Made by a program: the position numbers and the translations under genes. Below are positions 51,810 to 59,485 of a DNA stretch of 60,757 bases, piece by piece (the stretch's first letter is position 1; each line of letters starts with the position of its first letter). Below the pieces are notes generated by a model. It made no database searches. It was given only the letters and a program-made list of their open reading frames with translations, and was not told where the DNA came from. This DNA comes from an uncultured Oscillospiraceae bacterium (lineage in GTDB: Bacteria; Bacillota; Clostridia; Oscillospirales; Ruminococcaceae), in NCBI GenBank assembly GCA_902490585.1, contig CABUEI010000011.1, forward strand, positions 1 through 60,757. Reading direction: 5' to 3'.

Positions 51810-53237
51810 TCAATCAACACGCTTACCGCAATTGGTGCAGAAAACCGCTCCGTCGGCAAGTTTTGCACCGCAACCTGTGCAAACATCGGTCTGCACGCCG
51901 TTTACTCTGTAGCCGCAGTTTGAGCAGAATGCCATTCCCGGCATTACAGGCTTACCGCAGTTGACGCAGAATGATGCAGGAGCGGTCTGTTGTGCCGCTT
52001 CGGCAGTAACAGGCGCTACCTGAGCCGCTGTGTTTTCGGCATTCACAGGATCGGATTCATCATCAAGAAGTTTGCTGAAATCTTCTCCGGAAGGTGTGGC
52101 ATCTTCTGCAGGAGCTGTCTGTGTTGTTTCTTCAACAGGTTCGGGAACGGGCTCTGTTACCGCAGTTACCTGTTCTGTTGTTGATACTGTAGGTTCAGAT
52201 ACCGGCTCTTCAGCCTGAACTGTCTGCGTTGTTTCTGCAACCGGCTCGGGAACAGTTTCTGTGACAGTGGCTGTCTGTGCTGTAGATTCCGTCGCAGGCT
52301 CTGCAACGGGTGCAGGCTGTGATGTTTCAACTACCGATTCCTTAACGCAAACCGACTGTTCGACAGGTTTGTCCGATGATTCGGGACTGATTGCAGATGC
52401 TGTAGCGGCTACCGCCGTAGCTACTGCCGAAGCCTGCTGAGAATAGCTCTGTTGTGTATTTTGCTGATACTGAGGGTAACCCTGCTGTGCGTTCTGCTGA
52501 TACTGGGGATAGCCCTGTTGTGTGTTCTGCTGATACTGAGGGTAACCCTGCTGTGCATTCTGCTGATACTGAGGGTAACCCTGCTGTGCATTCTGCTGAT
52601 ACTGAGGGTAACCCTGCTGTGCATTCTGCTGATACTGAGGGTAACCCTGCTGTGTATTCTGCTGATACTGGGGGTAACCCTGCTGTGTGTTCTGCTGATA
52701 CTGAGGATAGCTCTGCTGTGCATACTGGGGATAAGGCATATTCTGAGGCATTGTCTTATTGGGGATAAGACCGTTTGCAACTTTGAACTTTGTGCTTGCG
52801 CTACAGCTTACACCGAATGAAACGATACCGAGTATTCCGGCAGGAATCATATAGAGTGCATAGAAACCTATTGAAAGTCCTGTAGAATATGTACTTACAT
52901 CAAAAGGCATACCGAATTTTACAGGAGCAAGCATATATCCGAGGGCGAAAAACACAAGATCATCGTCACGCAGTAAACTGTTTGACGCAAGCAATATCAT
53001 TGCGGATATCACAAACATAACAAAAAGCAGTATTCCTATAACGAGATTGAAAACCGAAATAATCGAGCAGGTTATTTTTGCACCCTTGTTCTTACCCTTG
53101 CTGTAAAGCGGTGCCAGTGCAAAACAAAGAACCGATGCCACCGCAACTATTATTGATACTATAAACAGCATTGACGGCAACGTCAGATATTGCGGATATT
53201 CCGTTTCAAAAAAGCCGAACGTAAAATTACTCAACAT
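51810..53237 (-). CDS. Membrane protein with Gln/Tyr/Pro tandem repeats and C-terminal zinc ribbons
   Basis: 475 residues in four parts. The N-terminal part (about 1-160) has four membrane helices. A low-complexity region (about 175-270) has eight near-perfect 11-residue repeats QQGYPQYQQNA/T. A Val/Glu/Pro/Thr-rich linker (about 285-405) has its own partial repeat (TETVPEPVAETTQT, TEPVPEPVEETTQT). Two C-terminal zinc ribbons follow (CVNCGK...CSNCG and CTGCGA...CTNCGK). The prion-like repeat resembles those of membrane proteins thought to form condensates, but no function is known. GGGAGG precedes the ATG, with promoter TTGACT-17-TAAAAT. Repeat number is likely variable between strains. Confidence 0.8.
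   Translation of the reverse strand: MLSNFTFGFFETEYPQYLTLPSMLFIVSIIVAVASVLCFALAPLYSKGKNKGAKITCSIISVFNLVIGILLFVMFVISAMILLASNSLLRDDDLVFFALGYMLAPVKFGMPFDVSTYSTGLSIGFYALYMIPAGILGIVSFGVSCSASTKFKVANGLIPNKTMPQNMPYPQYAQQSYPQYQQNTQQGYPQYQQNTQQGYPQYQQNAQQGYPQYQQNAQQGYPQYQQNAQQGYPQYQQNTQQGYPQYQQNAQQGYPQYQQNTQQSYSQQASAVATAVAATASAISPESSDKPVEQSVCVKESVVETSQPAPVAEPATESTAQTATVTETVPEPVAETTQTVQAEEPVSEPTVSTTEQVTAVTEPVPEPVEETTQTAPAEDATPSGEDFSKLLDDESDPVNAENTAAQVAPVTAEAAQQTAPASFCVNCGKPVMPGMAFCSNCGYRVNGVQTDVCTGCGAKLADGAVFCTNCGKRVD
52450..52715. repeat. 33-bp in-frame minisatellite, eight copies
   Basis: Eight consecutive 33-bp units (core CTGCTGATACTGAGGGTAAC on the plus strand) encode the 11-residue repeats of the protein above. 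Units differ mainly at GCA/GTG and GGG/GAG positions. All three frames stay open on the plus strand too, a side effect of the 33-bp period. Confidence 0.93.
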
Positions 53238-53315
53238 AATAAAATGCCTCCCAGGAACATTCAGGTTGTTCCGAACTAAAAAATTTATTTCACATAAATG
53301 AAATTTACGTTATTT

Positions 53316-53344
53316 ATTTTAACATGAACACGGCGGTTAGTCAA
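53316..53344 (-). promoter_or_regulatory. Promoter of the repeat/zinc-ribbon protein
   Basis: Minus strand TTGACT (53339-53344), 17 bp, TAAAAT (53316-53321). Just downstream lies an A/T palindrome (AAATTTCATTT...AAATAAATTT, 53281-53306) that could be an operator. Confidence 0.7.
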
Positions 53345-53362
53345 CAGCAATTCATGTTTCAC

Positions 53363-53391
53363 TTGCCTTTTCGGTATAAATATGTTATACT
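53363..53391 (+). promoter_or_regulatory. glmS promoter
   Basis: TTGCCT (53363-53368), 17 bp, TATACT (53386-53391). It is back to back with the divergent promoter, the -35 elements only 18 bp apart. Confidence 0.7.
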
Positions 53392-53400
53392 GTTTTTTGT

Positions 53401-53493
53401 ATAAGCCGAAGAATACGCCTTTGGCTTATCATCTGAAGTAATTAACGAAAACCAAACAGAATATGATTATTAGAAAGAGTAATTACATTACTC
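53401..53493 (+). promoter_or_regulatory. Structured glmS leader, no glmS ribozyme seen
   Basis: Hairpin 1 is an 11-bp stem at the very 5' end of the mRNA (53401-53411 / 53419-53429; ATAAGCC / GGCTTAT core, one G-U). Hairpin 2 is GAGTAAT-TAC-ATTACTC (53477-53493), ending about 10 nt before the ribosome site AGGAAAGG. The conserved core of the glmS ribozyme was not found anywhere in 53395-53521. Confidence 0.5.
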
Positions 53494-53521
53494 ATCCGAT
53501 TCAGGAAAGGCGGAAAAAATC

Positions 53522-55345
53522 ATGTGTGGAATAGTAGGATATGTAGGTGCAAAGGAATGTACCGAAATACTTGTAAACTCACTCACAAAGCTTGAATACA
53601 GAGGCTATGACTCAGCAGGTATAGCTGTGTTCGAGGGTGACAGGATAAAGACAGTAAAGGCAAAGGGCAAGCTCAAGGACGGACTTATCGAAAAGCTGTC
53701 GCACGAGCCGCACTTCACCGCCACCGCAGGTATCGGTCATACACGTTGGGCAACCCACGGAGAGCCGAGCGATATCAATTCTCACCCTATCGGAAACGGC
53801 AGAGTATCTATCGTTCATAACGGTATAATCGAAAATTACCGCAAACTCAAGGAATTTCTTATATCAAAGGGTTACGGATTTGAGAGCCAGACAGATACAG
53901 AAGCTGTCGCAAAGCTCCTTGACTACAACTACAACGGCGACCCTGTTGATACTATTATCAAGACTATAGCCGATATTGAGGGTGCTTATTCGCTCGGTAT
54001 CATGTTCAGGGAACACAAGAACCGCATATTTGCGGCAAGAAAAGAAAGCCCTCTGATTGTCGGCAAAGGCAACGGCGAGATGTTCATTGCGTCCGACGTT
54101 ACGGCAATAATTGAATACACAAGAGAATATTATCTTCTTGATCCCGGAGAGATTGCGGATATCACCGCAGACGGCGTTGTATTCTACGATATGCACAAGA
54201 ATGTTATCGAAAAGGAATTACAGGTTGCGGACTGGGACGTTTCTGCGGCTGAAAAGGGCGGCTATGCTCACTTCATGCTAAAAGAAATATGCGAACAGCC
54301 CGACGCTCTTAAAAAGACGATAAATCCCCGTATCAAGAACGGCTTACCCGACTTTTCAGAATGCGGTCTTACCGATGAAAAGCTGAGAAATTATCATCAC
54401 ATTTATATAGTAGGCTGTGGCTCTGCAATGCACGCAGGCATGGTTGGCAAATACGTTATAGAAAAGCTTGCACGCACTCCCGTTGTTGTGGATATTGCTT
54501 CCGAGTTCCGTTACCGTGATCCTCTGCTTTCTCCCGACGACTTAGTGGTTATAATCTCGCAGTCCGGCGAAACGGCAGATACTCTTGCCGCTTTAAAGCT
54601 TGCAAATTCTATCGGTGCCGATACGCTTGCGATCGTAAACGTAGTAGGCTCTTCTATAGCAAGAGAAGCCAAAATGGTTATGTACACACTTGCGGGTCCC
54701 GAGATATCGGTATGCTCTACAAAGGCATACATGGTGCAGGCGGCTTTCATGTATCTGCTTGCTTTCCGTGTTGCTTATGCAAGACACGCAATTGACGAGG
54801 AGCAGAGCAGACAGCTTATCGCCGAGCTTGCGGAAATTCCGTCAAAGGTACAGAAGTGCGTTGACGACCAGACACAGTATCAGAAAGTTGCATCAAAGCT
54901 TATCAGTGCAGACAGTCTGCTTTATATAGGCAGAGGTCTTGACTATGCGCTGAGCATGGAGGGAAGCCTCAAGCTCAAGGAGATTTCTTATATTCACTCC
55001 GAGAGCTATGCCGCAGGTGAACTCAAGCACGGTACTATTTCGCTTATCGAAGAGGGTATGCCTGTCATTGCAGTTGCAACACAGCACGACCTTTACGAAA
55101 AAACAATGAGCAATATAAAGGAAGTCAAGACAAGAGGTGCCACTGTTATAATGGTGTGCAGTGAGAATATGAAGTTTGATGAGAACGATGTTGATTATCC
55201 CGTTATGCTCCCTCTGGCAAGAGATCTTCTTATGCCGCTCGTTGCGGTAGTTCCGTTACAGCTTATCGCTTATTATACGGCGGCTCTTAAAAACTTTGAT
55301 GTTGACCACCCGAGAAATCTTGCAAAATCGGTAACGGTTGAATAA
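53522..55345 (+). CDS. glmS: Glutamine-fructose-6-phosphate aminotransferase (isomerising)
   Basis: A 607-residue enzyme making glucosamine-6-phosphate for peptidoglycan and glycans. The N-terminal glutaminase domain has the nucleophile C2 (MCGIVGYVG), GHTRWATHG and NGIIENY. Two SIS sugar-binding domains follow (SQSGETADTLAAL, HSESYAAGELKHG). The C-terminus PRNLAKSVTVE is the conserved lid. Length is standard. fkbM follows by 22 bp. Confidence 0.97.
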   Translation: MCGIVGYVGAKECTEILVNSLTKLEYRGYDSAGIAVFEGDRIKTVKAKGKLKDGLIEKLSHEPHFTATAGIGHTRWATHGEPSDINSHPIGNGRVSIVHNGIIENYRKLKEFLISKGYGFESQTDTEAVAKLLDYNYNGDPVDTIIKTIADIEGAYSLGIMFREHKNRIFAARKESPLIVGKGNGEMFIASDVTAIIEYTREYYLLDPGEIADITADGVVFYDMHKNVIEKELQVADWDVSAAEKGGYAHFMLKEICEQPDALKKTINPRIKNGLPDFSECGLTDEKLRNYHHIYIVGCGSAMHAGMVGKYVIEKLARTPVVVDIASEFRYRDPLLSPDDLVVIISQSGETADTLAALKLANSIGADTLAIVNVVGSSIAREAKMVMYTLAGPEISVCSTKAYMVQAAFMYLLAFRVAYARHAIDEEQSRQLIAELAEIPSKVQKCVDDQTQYQKVASKLISADSLLYIGRGLDYALSMEGSLKLKEISYIHSESYAAGELKHGTISLIEEGMPVIAVATQHDLYEKTMSNIKEVKTRGATVIMVCSENMKFDENDVDYPVMLPLARDLLMPLVAVVPLQLIAYYTAALKNFDVDHPRNLAKSVTVE

Positions 55346-55367
55346 TCATCTGAAAAGGAATGTTTAA

Positions 55368-56456
55368 ATGTACGATATAACAAGTGCGGTTTCCTTATGG
55401 GAACATTTAGCCGTAACCTCAAAGCCGATAATAATCTACGGCATGGGGGACGGTGCGCAGAAAATACTTGACGTATGTGCCGAAAAAAATGTGAAGATAT
55501 CGGGATTTATGGCAAGCGATGACTTTGTGAGAGGTCACAGCTTTGCAGGCTTTGAGGTTAAAAAGCTGTCCGATATCGAACTGCAGTTCGGCGACTGTAT
55601 CATTCTCGTTGCGTTCGGTACGCATATCGACGAGGTGATACAGCGTATCATAGCAATTTCGGACAGGCATGAGCTGTACGCTCCCGATGTTCCCGTGATC
55701 AGCGGAGGATTATTCACCAAGGAATACGCCGAGGAACACAGAGCAGAGCTTGAGCAGGTTTACTCAATGCTTGCCGATGAGCAGTCTAAGAAAGTGTTTG
55801 ACGGCTGGCTTGAATATCGTATAACGGGCAGGATACAGCCGCTTTTACGCAATCAGACCGATAAGGCTGACGGTTATGCAATTCTTGACCTCGGCGGAAA
55901 CGAAACCTACGCAGATCTCGGTGCATATAACGGAGATACGATAACAGAATTTCTTGAAGTCACGGGCGGACATTTCAACAAGATTTTTGCGATGGAGCCG
56001 GACGGAAAGAATTACGCAAAGATGAAACGTATCCACTACAAACTCAGCCCTTATGATTTCAGGACGATAAACGCAGGTGCGTGGAGTTGTGATACAGTAT
56101 GTGAATTTGTATCAAAGGGCGGAAGAAATTCATCGCTTATACCTTACGAAAAGGGTAAGCCGGTAAACCCGTCAAGGATAAAAGAGATAGAAATGCGCAG
56201 TCTTGACAGCTTTGTAAAAGACGAGCGTGTGACTTATATAAAGTATGATGTTGAGGGCAGTGAAAGCGAGGCTCTCGACGGCAGTAAAACAGTGATACAG
56301 CGTGACAAGCCGAAGCTTCTCGTTTCACTTTATCACCGCACGGAAGATATGTTTGCACTGCCGCTTAAAGTAAAGGAGCTCAATCCTGCATACAAGCTGT
56401 ATTTAAGACAGCACCCGTATATTCCTGCGTGGGATATGAATCTTTACTGCATCTGA
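55368..56456 (+). CDS. FkbM-family methyltransferase with N-terminal Rossmann-like domain
   Basis: 362 residues. The N-terminal half (about 1-140) has a nucleotide-binding-like start IIIYGMGDGAQKIL, as seen in sugar-modifying proteins. The C-terminal half is an FkbM SAM-dependent O-methyltransferase: SAM site YADLGAYNGDTITEFL, acidic EPDGKNY and the family end YIKYDVEGSESEALDG...SLYHR. FkbM enzymes often methylate glycans or polyketides. Being in an operon with glmS suggests an amino-sugar-containing surface polymer as target (inference). AAAGGAA precedes the ATG. Confidence 0.87.
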   Translation: MYDITSAVSLWEHLAVTSKPIIIYGMGDGAQKILDVCAEKNVKISGFMASDDFVRGHSFAGFEVKKLSDIELQFGDCIILVAFGTHIDEVIQRIIAISDRHELYAPDVPVISGGLFTKEYAEEHRAELEQVYSMLADEQSKKVFDGWLEYRITGRIQPLLRNQTDKADGYAILDLGGNETYADLGAYNGDTITEFLEVTGGHFNKIFAMEPDGKNYAKMKRIHYKLSPYDFRTINAGAWSCDTVCEFVSKGGRNSSLIPYEKGKPVNPSRIKEIEMRSLDSFVKDERVTYIKYDVEGSESEALDGSKTVIQRDKPKLLVSLYHRTEDMFALPLKVKELNPAYKLYLRQHPYIPAWDMNLYCI

Positions 56457-56490
56457 AACAATATCAATTGATATCCGAAAGGAAATCCGA

Positions 56491-57207
56491 ATGAAAAAGA
56501 TCGTACTTGTTATTCTGCTCGTGCTTGTCACGGCAGGTATAGGACTTCTTCTGTATATGTTGCTTTCCCGTACAACTCCGATTTACGCAGGAAGCAACCG
56601 TGAAATAATCAGTGACGGCTCGAACCTTGCGGTTTCTGCAAGCTATTACTCCGGGCTGGACAAGGCAGAGGTTGAAACCGCTCTGCTTGACGTTCAGGAC
56701 GGTGTTGAGGGTGCGCTGACGGCATACGACGCTATTCTCGCCAAGGGAACGCCGGTGTTCCACCCGACATTCAATATAGCTTTATCTGACTACGGAACGG
56801 GTTATTTTGCCGTGCAGGGATATGCAGAGGATATACCGCTTGACAATCAGAAACAAGTCGGATTCTATTGCGCCGACCTTACGCTGAATGTATATACGGA
56901 CGGAAACTCAAAGATAATATCAATGCGTAACATAATGCCGACAGAACTTACACGCCAGAATGTGACGCTCCCGGTGATCTACGATGATACGTTATCGGCG
57001 ACCGCTCTTCTGAATGATAGTACGGATTTTGATATGAACCTTGCTTTCCTTGACGGCAAGACAAGCACAACGCTTACATTTGAATGGACATACAATATAC
57101 GTTGCAGTGTGCCGCTGAACTTATCGGGACTTGACGAACAGACGGTAACGGCGGATATTACATTCACAAATAACAACGGCGTAGTGACAGCCGCATTTGC
57201 CGGTTAA
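56491..57207 (+). CDS. Membrane-anchored extracytoplasmic protein, unknown
   Basis: 238 residues with one N-terminal signal-anchor (about 4-25, IVLVILLVLVTAGIGLLLYML) and an external beta-rich domain with YFAVQGYAEDIPLD and a threonine-rich C-terminal part. I recognise no family. It is third in the glmS-fkbM transcript, 34 bp after fkbM, with AAAGGAA before the ATG. A perfect 14-bp palindrome ATATCAATTGATAT (56461-56474) lies in the gap. A role in envelope glycan assembly would fit the neighbours but is unsupported by motifs. Confidence 0.7.
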   Translation: MKKIVLVILLVLVTAGIGLLLYMLLSRTTPIYAGSNREIISDGSNLAVSASYYSGLDKAEVETALLDVQDGVEGALTAYDAILAKGTPVFHPTFNIALSDYGTGYFAVQGYAEDIPLDNQKQVGFYCADLTLNVYTDGNSKIISMRNIMPTELTRQNVTLPVIYDDTLSATALLNDSTDFDMNLAFLDGKTSTTLTFEWTYNIRCSVPLNLSGLDEQTVTADITFTNNNGVVTAAFAG

Positions 57208-57227
57208 TGCAAAAATTAAAATTACGA

Positions 57228-57304
57228 GTTGCACAGATTAAACATTTTATGGATATTTTATAGTTGCTAATCGCCATAATTATGTTACTGTGCAACGTTT
57301 TTTT
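57228..57304 (+). terminator. Long-stem terminator of the glmS operon
   Basis: An outer 9-bp stem GTTGCACAG (57228-57236) / CTGTGCAAC (57288-57296) continues inward with ACAT/ATGT and TTATGG/CCATAA pairing around an A/T loop, followed by GTTTTTTT. Confidence 0.75.
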
Positions 57305-57345
57305 GACAAAATTGCATAATTTGTTGCAAGAAAGCAAAAAAACGC

Positions 57346-57374
57346 TTGCGAAACGGTTCTATTTGCATTATAAT
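57346..57374 (+). promoter_or_regulatory. Promoter of the aspartate aminotransferase gene
   Basis: TTGCGA (57346-57351), 17 bp, TATAAT (57369-57374). Confidence 0.68.
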
Positions 57375-57435
57375 AAGACTATGGGTGCAGTGAACAACTG
57401 CGTAAAAATTTCTTTATTATAAGGAGTTTGCGATA

Positions 57436-58695
57436 ATGGAAAAGAATGAACTGATAAAGCTGAATGAAGAAGCTAAGAAGCAGTATGACGAGCTTTGCAA
57501 GCAGGGACTTAAATTAGATATGTCAAGAGGTAAGCCCTCCCCTGCACAGCTTGATCTTTCGTTAGATATGCTGACACACTGTCTCGACGGTGATTATATG
57601 TCAGAAAGCGGTATCGACTGCCGTAACTACGGTGTACTTGACGGTATCGAAGAAGCAAAAAGACTTTGTATGCCTATGCTGGGCGTTGGACACGATGAAA
57701 TAATCATCGGCGGTAACTCAAGCCTTCAGCTCATGTACGATACAATGGCAAGAGCAATGTTACTCGGTGTTCTCGGCGGCGACAAACCCTGGGGAAAGAA
57801 CGAGAAGGTAAAGTTCCTCTGCCCTGCTCCCGGATATGACAGACACTTTGCTATCTGCCAGAGCCTCGGCATTGAGATGATCACAGTACCTTATACTCCC
57901 GACGGTCCCGATATGGACATTGTAGAGAAGCTTGTAAGCGAAGATGAGCTTATCAAGGGTATCTGGTGCGTTCCTATGTACAGCAACCCCGAAGGTATCA
58001 CCTGCTCGGACGAAACTGTAAAGCGTTTTGCAAACCTCTCACCCAAGGCTAAGGATTTCAGAATATTCTGGGATAACGCTTACTGCGTTCACCACCTCAC
58101 AGATACACCCGACCACCTGCTGAATCTTCTTGAAGAAGCCAAGAAGACAGGCAAGGAAAACATGGTATTCATGTTTGCATCAACATCGAAGATTTCATTC
58201 CCCGGCGGCGGTCTTGCATTCATCGGTGCAAGTGCAGAGAACATAAAGTTCATAAAGAGCCAGATGACATTCCAGACTATCGGTTATGATAAGCTCAACC
58301 AGTTAAGACACGCTCGTTTCTTCAAGGACTTCGACGGTATCAAGGAACACATGAAGAAGCACAGAGCTATAATCGAGCCCAAGTTCAAGATCGTTCTTGA
58401 TATGCTCGACAAGGAGATCGCACCCACAGGTTTTGGTGCATGGCATAAGCCCAACGGCGGTTACTTCATTTCGTTCAACGGTCTTGAGGGTACGGCAAAG
58501 CGTACAGTTGAACTGTGCAAGCAGGCAGGCGTTGTCCTGACGGGTGCAGGCGCAACTTATCCTTACGGCAAGGATCCTCACGACAGCAATATCCGTATTG
58601 CTCCGACATATCCTACCGAGGCAGAGCTTGCAAAGGCTATGGAAGTATTCTGTGTTGCAGTAAAGATTGCCGCTACAGAATCCCTGCTCAAGTAA
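57436..58695 (+). CDS. Aspartate aminotransferase (PF12897-type class I)
   Basis: A 419-residue PLP enzyme of the less common aspartate aminotransferase group described in Corynebacterium and many Firmicutes. Blocks: SRGKPSPAQLDLS, NYGVLDGIEEAK, GGNSSLQLMYD, PGYDRHF, the WDNAYCVHH cofactor Asp region, the PLP lysine in STSKISFPGGG and the late SNIRIAPTYP arginine. It would interconvert aspartate and oxaloacetate with 2-oxoglutarate. AAGGAG precedes the ATG, and a hairpin terminator follows. AAG/TTC-biased codons indicate high expression. Confidence 0.9.
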   Translation: MEKNELIKLNEEAKKQYDELCKQGLKLDMSRGKPSPAQLDLSLDMLTHCLDGDYMSESGIDCRNYGVLDGIEEAKRLCMPMLGVGHDEIIIGGNSSLQLMYDTMARAMLLGVLGGDKPWGKNEKVKFLCPAPGYDRHFAICQSLGIEMITVPYTPDGPDMDIVEKLVSEDELIKGIWCVPMYSNPEGITCSDETVKRFANLSPKAKDFRIFWDNAYCVHHLTDTPDHLLNLLEEAKKTGKENMVFMFASTSKISFPGGGLAFIGASAENIKFIKSQMTFQTIGYDKLNQLRHARFFKDFDGIKEHMKKHRAIIEPKFKIVLDMLDKEIAPTGFGAWHKPNGGYFISFNGLEGTAKRTVELCKQAGVVLTGAGATYPYGKDPHDSNIRIAPTYPTEAELAKAMEVFCVAVKIAATESLLK

Positions 58696-58701
58696 TTGTA
58701 C

Positions 58702-58730
58702 TTGCAAAATTCATTAAGATATGTTATACT
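58702..58730 (+). promoter_or_regulatory. tRNA-Arg promoter
   Basis: TTGCAA (58702-58707), 17 bp, TATACT (58725-58730). It starts 7 bp after the aminotransferase stop codon. The -35 context ACTTGCAAAAT is the same as at the lon promoter. Confidence 0.72.
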
Positions 58731-58731
58731 G

Positions 58732-58757
58732 AAAGGGCTGACAACTGTCAGCCCTTT
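58732..58757 (+). terminator. Terminator hairpin between aminotransferase and tRNA
   Basis: An 11-bp stem AAAGGGCTGAC / GTCAGCCCTTT with an AACT loop, followed by ATATTT. It starts 2 bp after the tRNA promoter's -10, so it covers that promoter's start site. Confidence 0.7.
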
Positions 58758-58763
58758 ATATTT

Positions 58764-58840
58764 GCGCCTGTAGCTCAGTTGGATAGAGCAATAGCCTCCG
58801 ACGCTATGTGTCGTGCGTTCGAATCGCATCAGGCGTGCCA
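58764..58840 (+). tRNA. tRNA-Arg (anticodon CCG)
   Basis: A complete cloverleaf: acceptor GCGCCTG / CAGGCGT, D arm GCTC...GAGC, anticodon arm ATAGC-CTCCGAC-GCTAT with anticodon CCG (58798-58800) reading CGG, T arm GTGCG-TTCGAAT-CGCAT, discriminator G and encoded CCA (58838-58840). Confidence 0.95.
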
Positions 58841-58846
58841 AATTCA

Positions 58847-58891
58847 AATCCTCGCAAATCCGCATTATAGACGGATTTGCGGGGATTTTTA
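58847..58891 (+). terminator. Terminator of tRNA-Arg
   Basis: A 16-bp stem (AATCCTCGCAAATCCG paired with CGGATTTGCGGGGATT, one G-U) with a 9-nt loop and trailing T's. Confidence 0.88.
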
Positions 58892-58957
58892 CTTACATCA
58901 ATTTTAAACGTCAAAGACGTAAATTTACGCAAAAATACATACAAATTCATAAAAACA

Positions 58958-59027
58958 CTAGTCAAATGCTAGTCAAGTTAGGAGACTAACTATTTTTTTT
59001 TGCATAAGTGTACTGTTTTTAGTACAC
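58958..59027. repeat. Short direct and inverted repeats after tRNA-Arg
   Basis: CTAGTCAA occurs twice 11 bp apart (58958-58965, 58969-58976). It is followed by a small hairpin AGTTAG-GAGA-CTAACT (58976-58991) with a T9-10 tract, then an inverted repeat GTGTACT-GTTTTT-AGTACAC (59008-59027). The arrangement next to a tRNA 3' end resembles leftovers of an integrative element, but no second copy of the tRNA end and no integrase gene are in the window. These features fill the 303-bp gap 58841-59143. Confidence 0.45.
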
Positions 59028-59069
59028 GATAATGTGTATTATTTATAAGTCGGCAAAACAAAAAAGCTC

Positions 59070-59118
59070 TTTACAAATTTCGAAACAGGTGTTATAATTA
59101 AATTACCGAAAAGGTAAT
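59070..59118 (+). promoter_or_regulatory. higBA promoter and operator-like inverted repeat
   Basis: TTTACA (59070-59075), 17 bp, TATAAT (59093-59098). Overlapping the start region is ATTACC-GAAAA-GGTAAT (59102-59118), placed where the antitoxin HTH would bind for autoregulation. Confidence 0.68.
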
Positions 59119-59143
59119 GTAAAGAGGTGAATGTTTTTTCTTA

Positions 59144-59485
59144 ATGGAAATAATGTATAAAAATAAGGCGGTTGAAAAACAGTTTTCGTCAAAGCATCAA
59201 AACAATTGGAAATATCCCACTTTAGTTAAGAAAAAATTACTTGCGGCCGAAAACCTTTTTATACAAGCCGAGTCATTACAAGATATCGTTTCCTACCCAC
59301 CTTTCCATTTTCACAAATATAAAGATGAATGGAGCATATATTTAGGTAAGACAACTGGATATCGAATTACACTTATTCCATGTGATGTCGACGGAAATTC
59401 CATTACAAGCGGTGACATAATAGCACAATGCAAAATAATAAAAGTGGTAAAGATAACGGGGGTGTCAAATCATTATGGCGAATAA
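59144..59485 (+). CDS. higB: HigB/RelE-family toxin
   Basis: 113 residues with the RelE/HigB ribonuclease-toxin pattern: an N-terminal helical part, ESLQDIVSYPPFHFHKYK, then beta strands WSIYLGKTTGYRITLIPCD. In this family the toxin cuts ribosome-bound mRNA. It is toxin-first and overlaps the antitoxin gene by 11 bp, the order typical of hig modules. GAGGTG lies 14 nt before the ATG, rather far, so starting at the second ATG (59153) is possible. AT-rich with AAA/TTA codons, unlike the preceding genes. Confidence 0.83.
   Translation: MEIMYKNKAVEKQFSSKHQNNWKYPTLVKKKLLAAENLFIQAESLQDIVSYPPFHFHKYKDEWSIYLGKTTGYRITLIPCDVDGNSITSGDIIAQCKIIKVVKITGVSNHYGE

Noticed and set aside
52450..52715. CRISPR-like regular repeat
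   Set aside because: The 33-bp units are contiguous without unique spacers and encode an 11-residue protein repeat.
52421..52820. Long open frames on both strands across the 33-bp repeats
   Set aside because: A repeat period divisible by three keeps all frames open; only the minus-strand frame has a start site, membrane helices and zinc ribbons.
53395..53521. glmS ribozyme
   Set aside because: I looked for its conserved core upstream of glmS and did not find it; only two simple hairpins are present.
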